This document shows, one piece after another, positions 42,923-53,221 of a stretch of 64,000 nt of DNA. This stretch comes from Cerrena zonata (Eukaryota; Basidiomycota; Agaricomycetes; Polyporales; Cerrenaceae), in NCBI GenBank assembly GCA_038087015.1, contig JASBNA010000061.1, forward strand, positions 1 through 64,000, given 5' to 3'. Within the stretch, counting starts at the first letter, position 1. Each line of letters opens with the position of its first letter. The translations under genes were made by a program, and so were the position numbers. The notes beneath the pieces are model-generated. The model worked only from the letters and a program-made list of their open reading frames with translations, was not told the origin of the DNA and ran no database searches.

Positions 42923-43062
42923 GCGAACTTAATGTTTTCTCTTAACCATTAATGAGTGATGTGCATTACTTGTAAATTAAATAATGTATTTATTGTACTA
43001 TAGTGTTCTTCTTTTGAAGCGAAATATACATTTAGATTAGTTTCAAATAGATGTAGTTCAAT

Positions 43063-43542
43063 TCAGGTTTCGGAATTCAATCTTTTGAAACATCTGGCTC
43101 GCTGATGGCCTGGTTTATGACAGTAAGAGCAGACTCTTTTGGACTTCCCATTGTTATTTACAGGGGTATGCTTTATATATGTATGTGTTTCATCATCTTT
43201 TATTCTCAACTGCTTGAATTCATCAACTACTGAATCTTCAAGTAAATATTTTAACTTCTTCTTCGGTATTAGTAGATAGTCGGATTCTTTTGATTCGTTA
43301 TTCCATATTTCATGATCGCAGTTGGGGCACGTCACTTTCTCATTGATCTTATTAAGAAAATCTCCATCTTCAATACTGTCCAATTGGGTCTGGGGTTCTT
43401 CTTTTTGAATCATCTCTATATAATCATTTATTTGACCTAATTTCTGGTCATAGTTTTTCTTTAGGCTTTCGAGCTCCTGGTTTTTTTGGTTGATGAGTTT
43501 GGCCAACGTATCCACGCTTTTCAGCAACTCCACAATCGACAT
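43063..43542 (-). CDS. Small coiled-coil protein with a CCHC zinc knuckle
   Basis: 159 residues. Residues 1-45 form a heptad-type coiled coil (LAKLINQKNQELESLKKNYD). A CPNCDHE pair sits near residue 72. The C-terminus carries one CCHC knuckle, CSYCHKPGHQRARC, a nucleic-acid-binding fold seen in Air1/Air2 and Gis2. A single knuckle at the extreme C-terminus after a coiled coil does not match those proteins. Function unknown; RNA binding is plausible. Confidence 0.6.
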   Translation of the reverse strand: MSIVELLKSVDTLAKLINQKNQELESLKKNYDQKLGQINDYIEMIQKEEPQTQLDSIEDGDFLNKINEKVTCPNCDHEIWNNESKESDYLLIPKKKLKYLLEDSVVDEFKQLRIKDDETHTYIKHTPVNNNGKSKRVCSYCHKPGHQRARCFKRLNSET

Positions 43543-44894
43543 ATTTCAAACTGTTACCCTTGTCTTGATGGTTCCATGAACTTTGAAGATTGAATAGAAA
43601 GAAAAAAAAAAAGTAAAGAAAAAAAAAAATTGAGCTTATGCAGGACAACCATCCAATTCAACATATTCATGGAACCATTACATGGCTAGAGGTGTCAAGG
43701 TAAGCCTAAAAGGTTGTATTGTCTCCAACAGCTACTGCTTGGTGTTAGAATTTTTGTGCACCAATTGTAGATCCGTGGGTGCTGTCATTAGCTAGTGCTC
43801 TTCACGCAACAAGATTATGGAGATGAAGTAAACAATTATACTCATCGGCCATGCTTTGCAGTTCAGCTGAGTCTACATCTAATGCTGATTTTTGATTCAT
43901 TGAGCGAAATCAGTCGTATTCGAATCGATTTGATGTTCTCGACTCTAGACAGTTATGTCTTGCTGTAGTTCAGCTCTAGCCTATTGTTCCATTTTTCTAG
44001 AAGGACTTACTGTTTTTTAGCAGCAACATTGCTAAGTGACTACTTGAGCGAAACTTAGAATAAAGTTCCTGGTAACTAATTTGTTGCTGCTGATGAAAAC
44101 CAGAAGATTGCAAAAGTTTAAAAAATAGTCCAAAGAGCAGGATCAACCTGATAGCAAATAGTGTACTGAATTAAGACGCTGTTGATCCTTAAGGATCTTC
44201 TCAGAGGTACAGAGATATTATAAGTACACTGGTGTATGGATTCCTCTTACAAATGTTTGTCATTAAAGTATATGGTTTTATGATTCTTCTCCCGACAACG
44301 TTGGCGTTTATGTAAGCATTATCGCCGTCGAGTAACTGAGAGAATGACTGCAGAAAGGTGATATCACGAAAACTATGTATAGATAAGGCTATAATCTACA
44401 GATATAACCCACTAAAGGCTTTTAATAATTTTTGTTCGCTGGTTGCAAAAAACACATTCTGATCCAAAGGCTAATTTTCAGACACCCAGACAAATATATA
44501 AGAAACTTTCACAATCAGCATCAGGCCTAGGCTTTTGCTCTTCACCATCAGGGGTTAAGAAAGGAAAGGAGATGAAAGGTTCACCGAAAGTTGCTACATT
44601 AAGTGTTTTTTTCTCACATTATTCTCCTTTTCAACGTTGATTGACATATTTTTGACCGATTCACATATAGAGCTACGTCACTATGTAAAAAGTACATCGG
44701 AAACGCTGGAAATGAAAAAATTTTTTTTTTTTTTTGACATATAAGAATATATATTTAATAACTATTTACTAATATATACCTAGAGTGGGAAAGACTATAT
44801 TTTAGTCAAGAAAACCCATATTGAAATTTTTACATTCAATTTATACAACAAGTGAAGTGAAACACAGCCAGAAATGCTAATTTGCGAAAAATCG
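43543..44894. other. 1.35 kb gene-free interval upstream of the SRP RNA
   Basis: No protein gene is seen. It has A-rich and T-rich tracts next to both flanking genes (about 43601-43630 and 44716-44736). Short inverted repeats occur, but I could not identify any RNA in it. Confidence 0.4.
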
Positions 44895-45160
44895 ATGCTG
44901 TGATGGCGTTTGGCAGAAGTGCGCTGTTTGTGTGCTTTCTTGTCTTTACTACAGACGAAGTGTCCGGGTCGATCCCTGCGGTCGGGTTTCTGGGGATTCG
45001 AGTAATCAATCCTACCAGATCCTAGCAATGAGTGGTGGTATCACTGGAGGGAAGAAATTCAGCACAGTTCATCACCCGTGGTGGAGGCGAAACGGATGGC
45101 ATCTTCTCTGGTCTTGGTAGGGATTTGAAAGCATCTGGTGTTACGACTCCGATTCTTTCT
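44895..45160 (+). ncRNA. SCR1: Signal recognition particle RNA
   Basis: The 5' end ATGCTGTGATGGCGTTTGGC matches the yeast SRP Alu-domain opening (GGCTGTAATGGC...). An internal Pol III A box (TGGCAGAAGTG, 44911-44921) and B box (GGGTCGATCCC, 44966-44976) are 55 bases apart, and a T5 terminator follows at 45160-45164. AATCCTACCAGA near 45008 pairs with TCTGG...TGGTAGGGATT near 45110-45126, giving a long central rod. The enclosed distal part has GGAGGCGAAACGGATGG, like the SRP54-binding helix 8. About 266 bases, between the zinc-knuckle gene and RFT1. Ends are approximate. Confidence 0.72.
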
Positions 45161-45257
45161 TTTTGTAAATTTTTGAAAGTGCAATTACAATTATTGGAAT
45201 AGCGTACTGATGATTAGTCTATTATATTACTTATTTTGCTAGTAGATATTTAATTAT

Positions 45258-46910
45258 TTAGTCCTTTTTGAACTTACCTTTGATCATTGCCAAAGGTTCT
45301 TTGAGTAATGCTCTTTCTTGCACCAACATGACAACGAGACACAAGAAACATACTGTTGCACTTTTGATGAGGTCGTTGAAAGTTTCAGAATACCATTTTT
45401 TCCCTAACACTATCCATTGAATCGACTGTGCTGATAACCCGAGTATAACAGAACCAAGTAGTTTATGGAAGACATTCAAAGAGCTTATTTTTATATTATT
45501 TTCAAGATAAAACTTCTTAATGAAGGTCAAACAGTATAAGATTCTTAAGGTCATATTAACGATGTTTGCCAAAATCAATCCACTAATTCCCATTTCAAGA
45601 TAGCTGATGAAAAAATACAGAGCTGCAAAAACGGTGAGAGCCAGAATTGACATAAAGAATGAAAATTTGTTGATGTCATGCTCGTTAGCACAACTGCTGA
45701 AAAATGCTTCTAGAATACCATTGAAGGCCATGAAAGGAATATAAAGAATGTAGTGGGGGAATATTTCAAAAATATTGGAGTCATTCCAATTTGAAAGACG
45801 ACCACCAATTAAAAATCGAAGTAAATATGATGCATTTGTAAAACCACCCAAACAAATTAATACCGAAAAATTAAGGTAAAAAATGGAAAGATAGGTCATT
45901 ATCTCGTGAGACTTTTTGATACTATCATTTGACTTATTTATGAATAGCTTCGTAAACAAAAGCCTTAATGATTCTTCAATTGGTTGTAATAATAAACGGG
46001 CAATGATAGATCCGTAATTTGTCATGACAGAATAGACTCCTTGTTCTGTAATTGTACATAGATAGTTAATCACGAGCTTATCGCCTTCTGTAAGAAAATG
46101 TTTAAAGATCATTTGAATGAATATATTTAGCCATATCTTGAAAACCTCTTTATCCAAATAATAATATTCTCCTTCAGTGGAGTGTATTTTACTAATGAAA
46201 AGGGAATTGTTCTGTTCATTATCTTGAAAGAAGGAGCTTTGGTATAAAACGAAAAGAGCCAAAGAATAGGCAAATTGACCCAATGCAAATGCCAAAACAG
46301 CCAATCCTTCAAATGCTTTCAAAGTTGAGTATCTCTTCCCAAAGAATACAACTGAAAATGTAACAAGACATCTGAGGGTCACTGCCGTGCTCTCGAACTT
46401 TGATCTTCTTTTGAAATTCAAATTGAATTGGTTAATGGCATAAATTGGTTCCAACACCAATTCCAACAAAATCAGTAACACAACAAACGTTAATATATAA
46501 GCACTGAAATCCAACGAATAAAGAGTTACTTGAAAAGTTTCGGTTTTATTTTGCAAATAAAACACCAAGCCTGTAATTGGAATACCAATCATCAAAGGAA
46601 GGTAACCAAAATTGATAATACTTTGTAAAACACCTCTTCTGGTACCAGATTCAAATGAATTGCTACTCTTCTTTTCATCAACGACATTCTTAGTCCTCTG
46701 AATGGACAACCTTTCCCCTTCTCGACTGAAAAACAACACTGTAGACAACAAGAACTCCAAATACGTAGCAACACCAAAGACCTGGGGGGATATGAGTCTA
46801 ATCAACAACTGATTCAATAAAAACGTCGACAACTTTGTAAATACCTGGGTGAGCATCAAAAACGATACTCCAGCAATCGACTGCTGGCCACTGGCATCGT
46901 TAGCTGCCAT
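45258..46910 (-). CDS. RFT1: ER lipid-oligosaccharide translocation protein Rft1
   Basis: 550 residues with about 12-14 membrane helices of the MOP/flippase fold. The N-terminus SIAGVSFLMLTQVFTKLSTF and LIRLISPQVFGVATYLEFLL is the Rft1 signature, with SREGERLSIQR following and the YSVMTNYGSIIARLLLQPIEE motif in the middle. Rft1 is needed in the ER membrane for Man5GlcNAc2-PP-dolichol to reach the lumen during N-glycosylation. It is divergent from HAP3. Confidence 0.94.
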   Translation of the reverse strand: MAANDASGQQSIAGVSFLMLTQVFTKLSTFLLNQLLIRLISPQVFGVATYLEFLLSTVLFFSREGERLSIQRTKNVVDEKKSSNSFESGTRRGVLQSIINFGYLPLMIGIPITGLVFYLQNKTETFQVTLYSLDFSAYILTFVVLLILLELVLEPIYAINQFNLNFKRRSKFESTAVTLRCLVTFSVVFFGKRYSTLKAFEGLAVLAFALGQFAYSLALFVLYQSSFFQDNEQNNSLFISKIHSTEGEYYYLDKEVFKIWLNIFIQMIFKHFLTEGDKLVINYLCTITEQGVYSVMTNYGSIIARLLLQPIEESLRLLFTKLFINKSNDSIKKSHEIMTYLSIFYLNFSVLICLGGFTNASYLLRFLIGGRLSNWNDSNIFEIFPHYILYIPFMAFNGILEAFFSSCANEHDINKFSFFMSILALTVFAALYFFISYLEMGISGLILANIVNMTLRILYCLTFIKKFYLENNIKISSLNVFHKLLGSVILGLSAQSIQWIVLGKKWYSETFNDLIKSATVCFLCLVVMLVQERALLKEPLAMIKGKFKKD

Positions 46911-47336
46911 TCTTAGTCTCTGCTGTCAATATTACCAATAATGCTAAAGTCCTAGATGTCTTTAGTCGACTCTATACGTGTTCCATCATTTACAGTTTAG
47001 AAGAAATGTACAGTTTCAAAATAAGTATTCTCAAAATTATCAAAACCCGTTTTTCACCGTTTTTTTTCAGAGAACGAAAACAAAATTAGCCATTAGTTGT
47101 TTAGCTAAAGTAATACACGCATTTACTAAGATTATCCAGTCTACTATTGGCTCTTTCGTTGATATACAAAGTGGAAAATAAAATAGGACAGTCAGATTTT
47201 TGTTGCCAAAACAGTTACAGTTCTATCAGGTGAAAAACTCAAAAAAAAAAAAATAAAAGCAGAGAATTCCAGTAAGCTGAAACTAGAACAGACCTTTTTA
47301 GAAAAGTGCCAGTGAAAAGAAAATCAAGCAAGGAAA
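46911..47336. promoter_or_regulatory. Divergent RFT1/HAP3 promoter
   Basis: 426 bases without a gene. An A12 run near 47240-47251 lies about 90 bases before the HAP3 start. No other element was recognised. Confidence 0.4.
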
Positions 47337-48125
47337 ATGGATGCTAATTCGCTAAACACCCACGATGTTGAGTTGAGAGAACAAGATCGATGGTTACCCA
47401 TAGCTAATGTTGCAAGATTGATGAAAAATACCCTACCACCGAGTGCAAAAGTTTCTAAAGATGCAAAAGAGTGTATGCAAGAATGTGTATCGGAATACAT
47501 ATCGTTTGTCACTAGTGAAGCAAGTGATAGGTGTTTAAGAGAGAAGAGGAAAACCATAAATGGTGAGGATATATTATATTCAATGTACGACTTGGGGTTT
47601 GAAAATTATGCCGAGGTTTTAAAAATTTATTTGGCCAAGTATAGAGAACAACAAGCTTTGAAACAAGAACGGGGAGAAACAAGGGCGTCAAGAAAGCAAC
47701 AGAAACAACAATTGAAAGATCAAATAGAACAAGAACAAGAGCAAGAACCGGCTTCGGACCAACCATCTGAGGAGCTTGAACAAGATCCAGAAGCAGAAGT
47801 AGAACAAGACATTGATGGATCTTTACATGAAGAACAGCATCTCAATGGGCTCACACCCGATAAGGAATCAGAACAATCATATATGAACCGAGAAGAAAAT
47901 GGGGTTGATGAGTACCAAGGATCAGAGAAAGACCAAGTCCAGGTGAAAGATGAAAAAGACCAAGAGGAGGACGAGCAGAATAACGACGAGGAGTCTAAGA
48001 CCATGGTGGACTCTAAGAGACCCAATAACATGGAAGAATTATCGAAACGATTAACGGGCGATGAACCAGATATAGATACTTTAACCGCAGGTATAACGAA
48101 TGGTAGTAATGAGAACTATTTTTAA
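47337..48125 (+). CDS. HAP3: CCAAT-binding factor subunit Hap3/NF-YB
   Basis: 262 residues. The histone fold is at about residues 13-105: [19 protein letters not shown], then [20 protein letters not shown], then [20 protein letters not shown]. Hap3 pairs with Hap5, then Hap2 binds to read CCAAT and Hap4-type partners activate respiratory and iron genes. The C-terminal 150 residues are an unusually long Glu/Gln/Asp-rich tail absent from S. cerevisiae Hap3 (144 residues). CTG-clade yeasts can have two Hap3 paralogues; this is the long type. It is convergent with HRD1. Confidence 0.92.
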   Translation: MDANSLNTHDVELREQDRWLPIANVARLMKNTLPPSAKVSKDAKECMQECVSEYISFVTSEASDRCLREKRKTINGEDILYSMYDLGFENYAEVLKIYLAKYREQQALKQERGETRASRKQQKQQLKDQIEQEQEQEPASDQPSEELEQDPEAEVEQDIDGSLHEEQHLNGLTPDKESEQSYMNREENGVDEYQGSEKDQVQVKDEKDQEEDEQNNDEESKTMVDSKRPNNMEELSKRLTGDEPDIDTLTAGITNGSNENYF

Positions 48126-48362
48126 AATTAACCATTATTTATTTAACTTAATTTTCTGTTTAATACAACTTTCAATTCTACAAATGACATTTAATTTTTT
48201 TTTTTTTTTTTTCTTTTTTTGACAATTAATATACATTATTATTACTAGAATAGAACTAGGTTGAAAAGAAATACAAGCATTAAAAACCAAAAACCATAAA
48301 CGATGAACCACATCGACAAGAATTGAAGATAAAATAAATAACAAAATTAGAAGGGCAGATAC

Positions 48363-49597
48363 TTAAATTTTCTTTCTGCAAATAGGACAACAACTTGAGT
48401 AGTCAATCCAATTTTTCAAACAACCATAATGGAAAAGATGATTACAATTTTTCAAAACCCTAACGTCTTTACCATGATCGGTTGAAAACTCTTCAAAACA
48501 AACAATACACTTATTTTGATTTAATAATGAATCATTGGGAGGAACAAGTAACTTTTGTAATTTGAATTGTCTTTTTTTCAAATCCACCAAACATCTTGTT
48601 TTCAAGATTAGAACTCTTAAACTTAAATAGGATGAAGGTAATATATGTAATGGGAAAGTGTATAAATATAAAAAAATGACTGAAAAAATACAAGTCATTG
48701 AAAATCTTAATAAATTTACTAAAAATTCACAAATGTAATTTACTTTTAATTTGAAATCACACCATTTTAAAATTTTCAAGTCATTATATTGATGTCTATC
48801 TATTAAGCCATCGAATTTCCAATATTCATAACAATTTAATCCATATTTTATACTAGTTAATAAGATTAACGGGAATAAATTCAATATTTCGAATCCAAAG
48901 ATTGCAATCAAAATATTATTTTCAATGGTTACGGAAGATAAATGATTATACATCACCTCTTGGTAAAATCTATAAGCCAATAACCCATCAATCAAATTTA
49001 GTAAGATTAACCCAGTTGCAAACCTTATAAAAGGTAAAATTTTAGGTTTGGTTCGATTAATATAAAATATTGAAAATGCTCTATAAACACTTAAGTAATG
49101 AAAACATTTCAATAATAAAACAACCAAAAATAACCCACCAAACTTAATAAGCTCATCCTGGATGATGAAATCAGAATTCGATACCAATCGAGTGTTATTA
49201 TGATAAAATATAATAAATCCAAAGAAAAACTCCCATAGCGTATAATTTACCTTCTCTTTCAAATTCTTTATCTCATTACTGGATAACTTACCAAATATTG
49301 CCCATTTCATAAATTTAACCGTAATAAATAAACTTATCAAGATAAAATTTAAAATCTTCAAATTGAAAATTGGTATTGACGACAACGAAGTAAAGTAACC
49401 ACTCACATAGCTACTCAACAAAGGTGTCGTCTTAAGTATATGCGTTTCCTCCAACTTCAACCTCGTATAAGCAGTTATCCCCAAGAAAGCACTTATCTAG
49501 ATTCAATCTTTGTTAGTATTGGGTCCCGAATATATTCCACTCATATACATACAGCACTGTATCTGATTTTCCGCCTCGCTGAGGCCTCCAAAACCAT
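48363..49597 (-). CDS. HRD1: ER-membrane E3 ubiquitin ligase Hrd1, two exons
   Basis: Exon 1 (49553-49597) encodes MVLEASARRKIRYSA. A 56-base intron (49497-49552) has GTATGT, TACTAAC (49512-49518, minus) and acceptor CTAG. Exon 2 then reads ISAFLGITAYTRL. Without this exon the frame lacks any ATG. The 392-residue protein has six to eight membrane helices with Hrd1 landmarks (MKWAIFGKLSSNEIKNLKEK; FLVVLLLKCFHYLSVYRAF). A RING-H2 domain closes it: CIVCFEEF...CNHLFHYGCLKNWIDYSSCCPICRKKI. Hrd1 is the core channel and ligase of ER-associated degradation. The protein ends right after the RING, so the cytosolic tail found in S. cerevisiae Hrd1 (551 residues) is missing. Confidence 0.82.
49497..49552 (-). 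other. HRD1 intron
   Basis: 56 bases on the minus strand. Donor GTATGT (49552-49547), branch TACTAAC (49518-49512), acceptor AG at 49498-49497. Confidence 0.82.
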
Positions 49598-50102
49598 CGT
49601 TTATTGACCTCTCCTCTGTGCTTGTAGCTACCACTGAACTATATTGGAATCAGTTGCTTCTGATGCCCCTGTAGTTAATTTTAGTTGGCTTATTGTTAAA
49701 GTCACATTCCTATTGACTTTTTTTTTTTTTTTTTTTTTTTCGTTTTGTATGGGTTTTTTCACCTTTATTTGTTCTCTAATTTCATGTCCTTTTCAGTCCC
49801 GATAGTGCTGAAGAGCACTTGGTATGAAAGCCACTCTCATTCCGATAAGAAACACCCTAGTTTCTTCAATGGTTCTCGAACTTGGTCTTATAAAAGTTGG
49901 GAAATCGTATCTTTGCAATTACTCTCGTATGATACTTGAGCTTTGCAACAAACTGGAGTTAGCGTAGATAATGATGTACGGGTTTGCATCGCGAAGAGCT
50001 GAAAAAAAAAAAAATTGAAAATTTACTGAAAAAACTGAATCGGTCGAGTGAATGCTAGTGAATAGATTGGCTAGATCACTGATATCAAGTATACTAGTTA
50101 GT
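49598..50102. promoter_or_regulatory. Divergent HRD1/NCL1 promoter
   Basis: A T23 tract lies at 49718-49740. A Rap1-like GATGTACGGGTTT is at 49973-49985 and an A12 run follows near 50001. Both precede the NCL1 start by 90-130 bases. TGAAAATTT near 50017 resembles an RRPE element. Confidence 0.5.
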
Positions 50103-52196
50103 ATGGGTAAGAGAAACGCCAGAAGAAACGGGAAGAACTTTGGGAAACGTGCCAACGACTCTGGACAAAAGGATTCCCGAGACGGATGGAGCGAGTTAGT
50201 TCGTGAGAATGAAAAATGGGAAAAGTACTATAAAGCTTTGGGGATTATTCCAGAAAACGAATGGGATGATTTCAAGAAGCACTGCCAAACCGACTTGCCA
50301 TTGACCTTTAGAATCACCGGGTCCAGAAGCCACGCTGATGAAATTAAGGAAAACTTCAAGCAAAACCATGTATCAAACATGGCCAAGATTGAAATAGAAG
50401 GAATAAACATTGCACCTAAGAATATTGCTTATTACCCTAACAATTTGGGATGGCAGATCGATGTGCCAAAGAAATTGGTTCGTAAGAATGTGGAGTTTGC
50501 TAAGACCCAAAGATTTTTGGTGATGGAAACTGAAGTTGGTAATATTTCAAGACAAGAAGCCGTTTCAATGATTCCACCATTATTGATGGATGTCAAACCA
50601 CACCATCATGTTTTGGACATGTGTGCAGCCCCTGGTTCCAAGACTGCTCAATTGGTTGAAGCATTGCATGCTAACGACGAGCAAGAGTTGGCCAGTGGGT
50701 TTGTTATGGCCAATGATAGTGATTACAAGAGATCTCACATGTTGGTTCACCAAGTTAAAAGATTGAACTCACCAAATTTTGTTGTTGTTAACCACGATGC
50801 TTCAATGTTCCCAAGATTGAAATTAAACGGAGCCACTGATTTTTTGAAATTTGATAGAATTTTATGTGATGTTCCTTGTTCAGGTGATGCCACCATGAGA
50901 AAGAATGTTAATGTTTGGAAAGATTTTACTTTTGGTAATGGGTTAGGTTTACATCCTTTACAAGTCAAAATTTTGAATAGAGGTATTCAATTATTGAAAA
51001 AAGGTGGTAGATTAGTTTACTCAACTTGTTCAATGAATCCAATTGAGAATGAAGCCGTTGTTGCTGCTGCTTTACGTAAATGGGGGGATCAAATTAAATT
51101 GGTTAATTGTGATGATCAATTACCGGGTTTGGTTAGACGCAAAGGTATCAGTGAATGGACCGTTTATGGTAAAGACTTCAAACCAAGAACCAAAGAAGAC
51201 GATGACGTCGCCGATACTGTTTTCCCACCTAATGAAGAAGAAGCTAAAACTTTCGGTTTAGAAAATTGTGTTAGAGTGTATCCCCACTTACAAAACACTG
51301 GTGGGTTTTTCATTACTGTTTTTGAAAAAATTGACACTGAAGCAGAAGCTAAAGGTAAAAGAGTTAGTGAAGAAGAAGATAAAGCAGCTAAAAAAGCAAA
51401 AATCGAAACTGCTAACTCCATTAGTTCTAAAAATGTTGCCGCTACTGCCTCAAGTACCTCAGAGGGTAAAAAGGAAAGATTACCAAGAGATTCTAATGAA
51501 GAGCCTTTTGTATTTTTGCCTCCTGATCATCCTCAACTTCAAAAATGTTTTGATTTTTATGATTTCAATGATAAATTTCCAAAAGAGTGTACTTTAGTTA
51601 GAAATGCTCAAGGTGAACCAAATAGAACTATTTACTACGTTTCGCCAATTGTTCGTGCTATATTAACTATGGATGAACAGAAATTAAAATTAATTCATGC
51701 TGGTATTAAAGCTTTCACTACCCAAAGAAACGATAATGGTCATTGTCCATGGAGAGTTCAAAGTGAAGCTTTAAATACTTTGAAAAAATTCATTGGTTCT
51801 AATAGACAATTAAGTTGTAATTTAGAATTATTTAAATTATTATTAACTGATGCATTCCCTAAAATTGAAGATGTGAAAAACAAACAAATTGATATCCCAT
51901 TTTCAGAAAAATTATCCACTTTATCTGATGGTTGTGTGTTTTTATCCGTCAAGAGAGAAGAAGGTAAAGAAGATTTATTTTTACCTTTATGGAAAGGTAT
52001 TTCAAACTTAAACTTGATGGTTAATAAAAAAGATTCTCAAGAACTTTTATACAGAGTTTTTGATATAGAAACCTCTTCGAAAGATGAAGGTAAAGAAGCT
52101 GCTTATCAAAGAAAGGTTCTTGCTGAACAAGAAGCTCGTAAGTCTGCTTCTGCCACCGTTTCTGCTTCTGAATCTGCTGAACCAGAAAATAATTAA
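50103..52196 (+). CDS. NCL1: tRNA (cytosine-5) methyltransferase Ncl1/Trm4
   Basis: 697 residues from the ATG at 50103 (MGKRNARRNGKNFGKRANDS). An upstream in-frame ATG at 50052 would add 17 residues, but the basic start is the family norm. The SAM site VLDMCAAPGSKTAQLVEAL, motif IV CDVPCSGDATMRKN and motif VI STCSMNPIENEAVV carry the two catalytic Cys residues of the NSUN family. The enzyme makes m5C at positions 34, 40, 48 and 49 of tRNAs in the nucleus. The C-terminal third has an acidic-basic linker (KGKRVSEEEDKAAKKAKI) then a PUA-like part. Confidence 0.94.
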   Translation: MGKRNARRNGKNFGKRANDSGQKDSRDGWSELVRENEKWEKYYKALGIIPENEWDDFKKHCQTDLPLTFRITGSRSHADEIKENFKQNHVSNMAKIEIEGINIAPKNIAYYPNNLGWQIDVPKKLVRKNVEFAKTQRFLVMETEVGNISRQEAVSMIPPLLMDVKPHHHVLDMCAAPGSKTAQLVEALHANDEQELASGFVMANDSDYKRSHMLVHQVKRLNSPNFVVVNHDASMFPRLKLNGATDFLKFDRILCDVPCSGDATMRKNVNVWKDFTFGNGLGLHPLQVKILNRGIQLLKKGGRLVYSTCSMNPIENEAVVAAALRKWGDQIKLVNCDDQLPGLVRRKGISEWTVYGKDFKPRTKEDDDVADTVFPPNEEEAKTFGLENCVRVYPHLQNTGGFFITVFEKIDTEAEAKGKRVSEEEDKAAKKAKIETANSISSKNVAATASSTSEGKKERLPRDSNEEPFVFLPPDHPQLQKCFDFYDFNDKFPKECTLVRNAQGEPNRTIYYVSPIVRAILTMDEQKLKLIHAGIKAFTTQRNDNGHCPWRVQSEALNTLKKFIGSNRQLSCNLELFKLLLTDAFPKIEDVKNKQIDIPFSEKLSTLSDGCVFLSVKREEGKEDLFLPLWKGISNLNLMVNKKDSQELLYRVFDIETSSKDEGKEAAYQRKVLAEQEARKSASATVSASESAEPENN

Positions 52197-52295
52197 CCTC
52201 ATTCTTCATTTCTTGCAATCATTGTTTGTATATTATTAGTACATATCATAAATTATACACGTAAATTATGAATAAAGTAGGTCGTAACAGATTCA

Positions 52296-53030
52296 TTATA
52301 ATTCATCAATACTCTCATCCGAGATACTATCATCGCTGTGCATTTCATCTGACAGATTTGCATCCAGCCTATCAGAATAGCTATCCAGATCCTCAACAAA
52401 CTCATCATCATCATATTGTTGCATGGGATCAGTTTCCGACTCATCATCATCCGAAACATCTTCTCCTACTTGTGGCGTATCGCTCTCTTCTTCAGACTCG
52501 CTCGATTCATCGAATAAATCAGCAACAAAATTTGGTTCTGTATTATCCTTTTCTAAAAATAATTTCATCACGTCGTCATCAATAAGATCGTCCACCCACT
52601 GTTCAACCAACATTCCCAAGCTTAGTAAAGCTGTTTCATCAAAACTCTTATGCATCAAGTGGTTGGCTCGTTCAACTCCTACCTTTTCACTGAAATAATA
52701 GTGTAATACTTTTAGTAACTCTGATGAAGGTAGTTGATTCTCCTTTGGAAACTCTTCACGAGCCTTGATGGGTATTTTCAAATTGCTTGCAGCCATATGC
52801 CCAAGAACATCATCGGGGGCCACAGGGATGCTTCGATATAAAAACATTTCGTTAAAGTCAGGTGCTGATTTATCTAAGTACAAATCATACTTCCCTCGAC
52901 CTCTTGGAACTACTTTATGATAAGGAGAGCGGAAAAGCGCGTCAAAGTTGAAATTAGCCTTTGGCCGAAGTTCTCCATTGCATACCTGATAGATATCTGT
53001 TGAGTGATACTCTTTTTTAGTGGAACTCAT
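52296..53030 (-). CDS. RRN10: RNA polymerase I upstream activation factor subunit Rrn10-like
   Basis: 244 residues. The core (residues about 95-165) reads IPIKAREEF...ELLKVLHYYFSE...SFDETALLSLGMLVEQWVDD. It follows the Rrn10 pattern of 'FKTREE', 'VVHYYA', 'FDETSLITLG' and 'EKWV'. Rrn10 is in the UAF complex with Rrn5, Rrn9, Uaf30 and histones, which binds the rDNA promoter. It is longer than S. cerevisiae Rrn10 (145 residues), with an extended N-terminus (NFDALFRSPYHKVVPRGRGK) and a strongly acidic tail of about 70 residues. Recognition rests on this short core, so it is probable rather than certain. Confidence 0.72.
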   Translation of the reverse strand: MSSTKKEYHSTDIYQVCNGELRPKANFNFDALFRSPYHKVVPRGRGKYDLYLDKSAPDFNEMFLYRSIPVAPDDVLGHMAASNLKIPIKAREEFPKENQLPSSELLKVLHYYFSEKVGVERANHLMHKSFDETALLSLGMLVEQWVDDLIDDDVMKLFLEKDNTEPNFVADLFDESSESEEESDTPQVGEDVSDDDESETDPMQQYDDDEFVEDLDSYSDRLDANLSDEMHSDDSISDESIDEL

Positions 53031-53080
53031 GGCCTTTGACCTAATTTAAATCAAATATTAGTAGGATTTTTTATTTCATA

Positions 53081-53102
53081 TTTTTTTTTTTTTTTTTTTT
53101 TT
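53081..53102. repeat. T22 poly(dA:dT) tract in a divergent promoter
   Basis: 22 consecutive T in the 191-base divergent promoter of RRN10 and the coiled-coil gene. Such tracts exclude nucleosomes in yeasts. Confidence 0.9.
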
Positions 53103-53221
53103 GCCTACTCACCTTTTGAGATGAAGTTATACGCGATAACTCCATTATTTGTTTACAAACAACAGGAGGACTTGATTTAACAAATAGACTTCACAAGCTC
53201 TTCTTATATGGTGATATCAGG

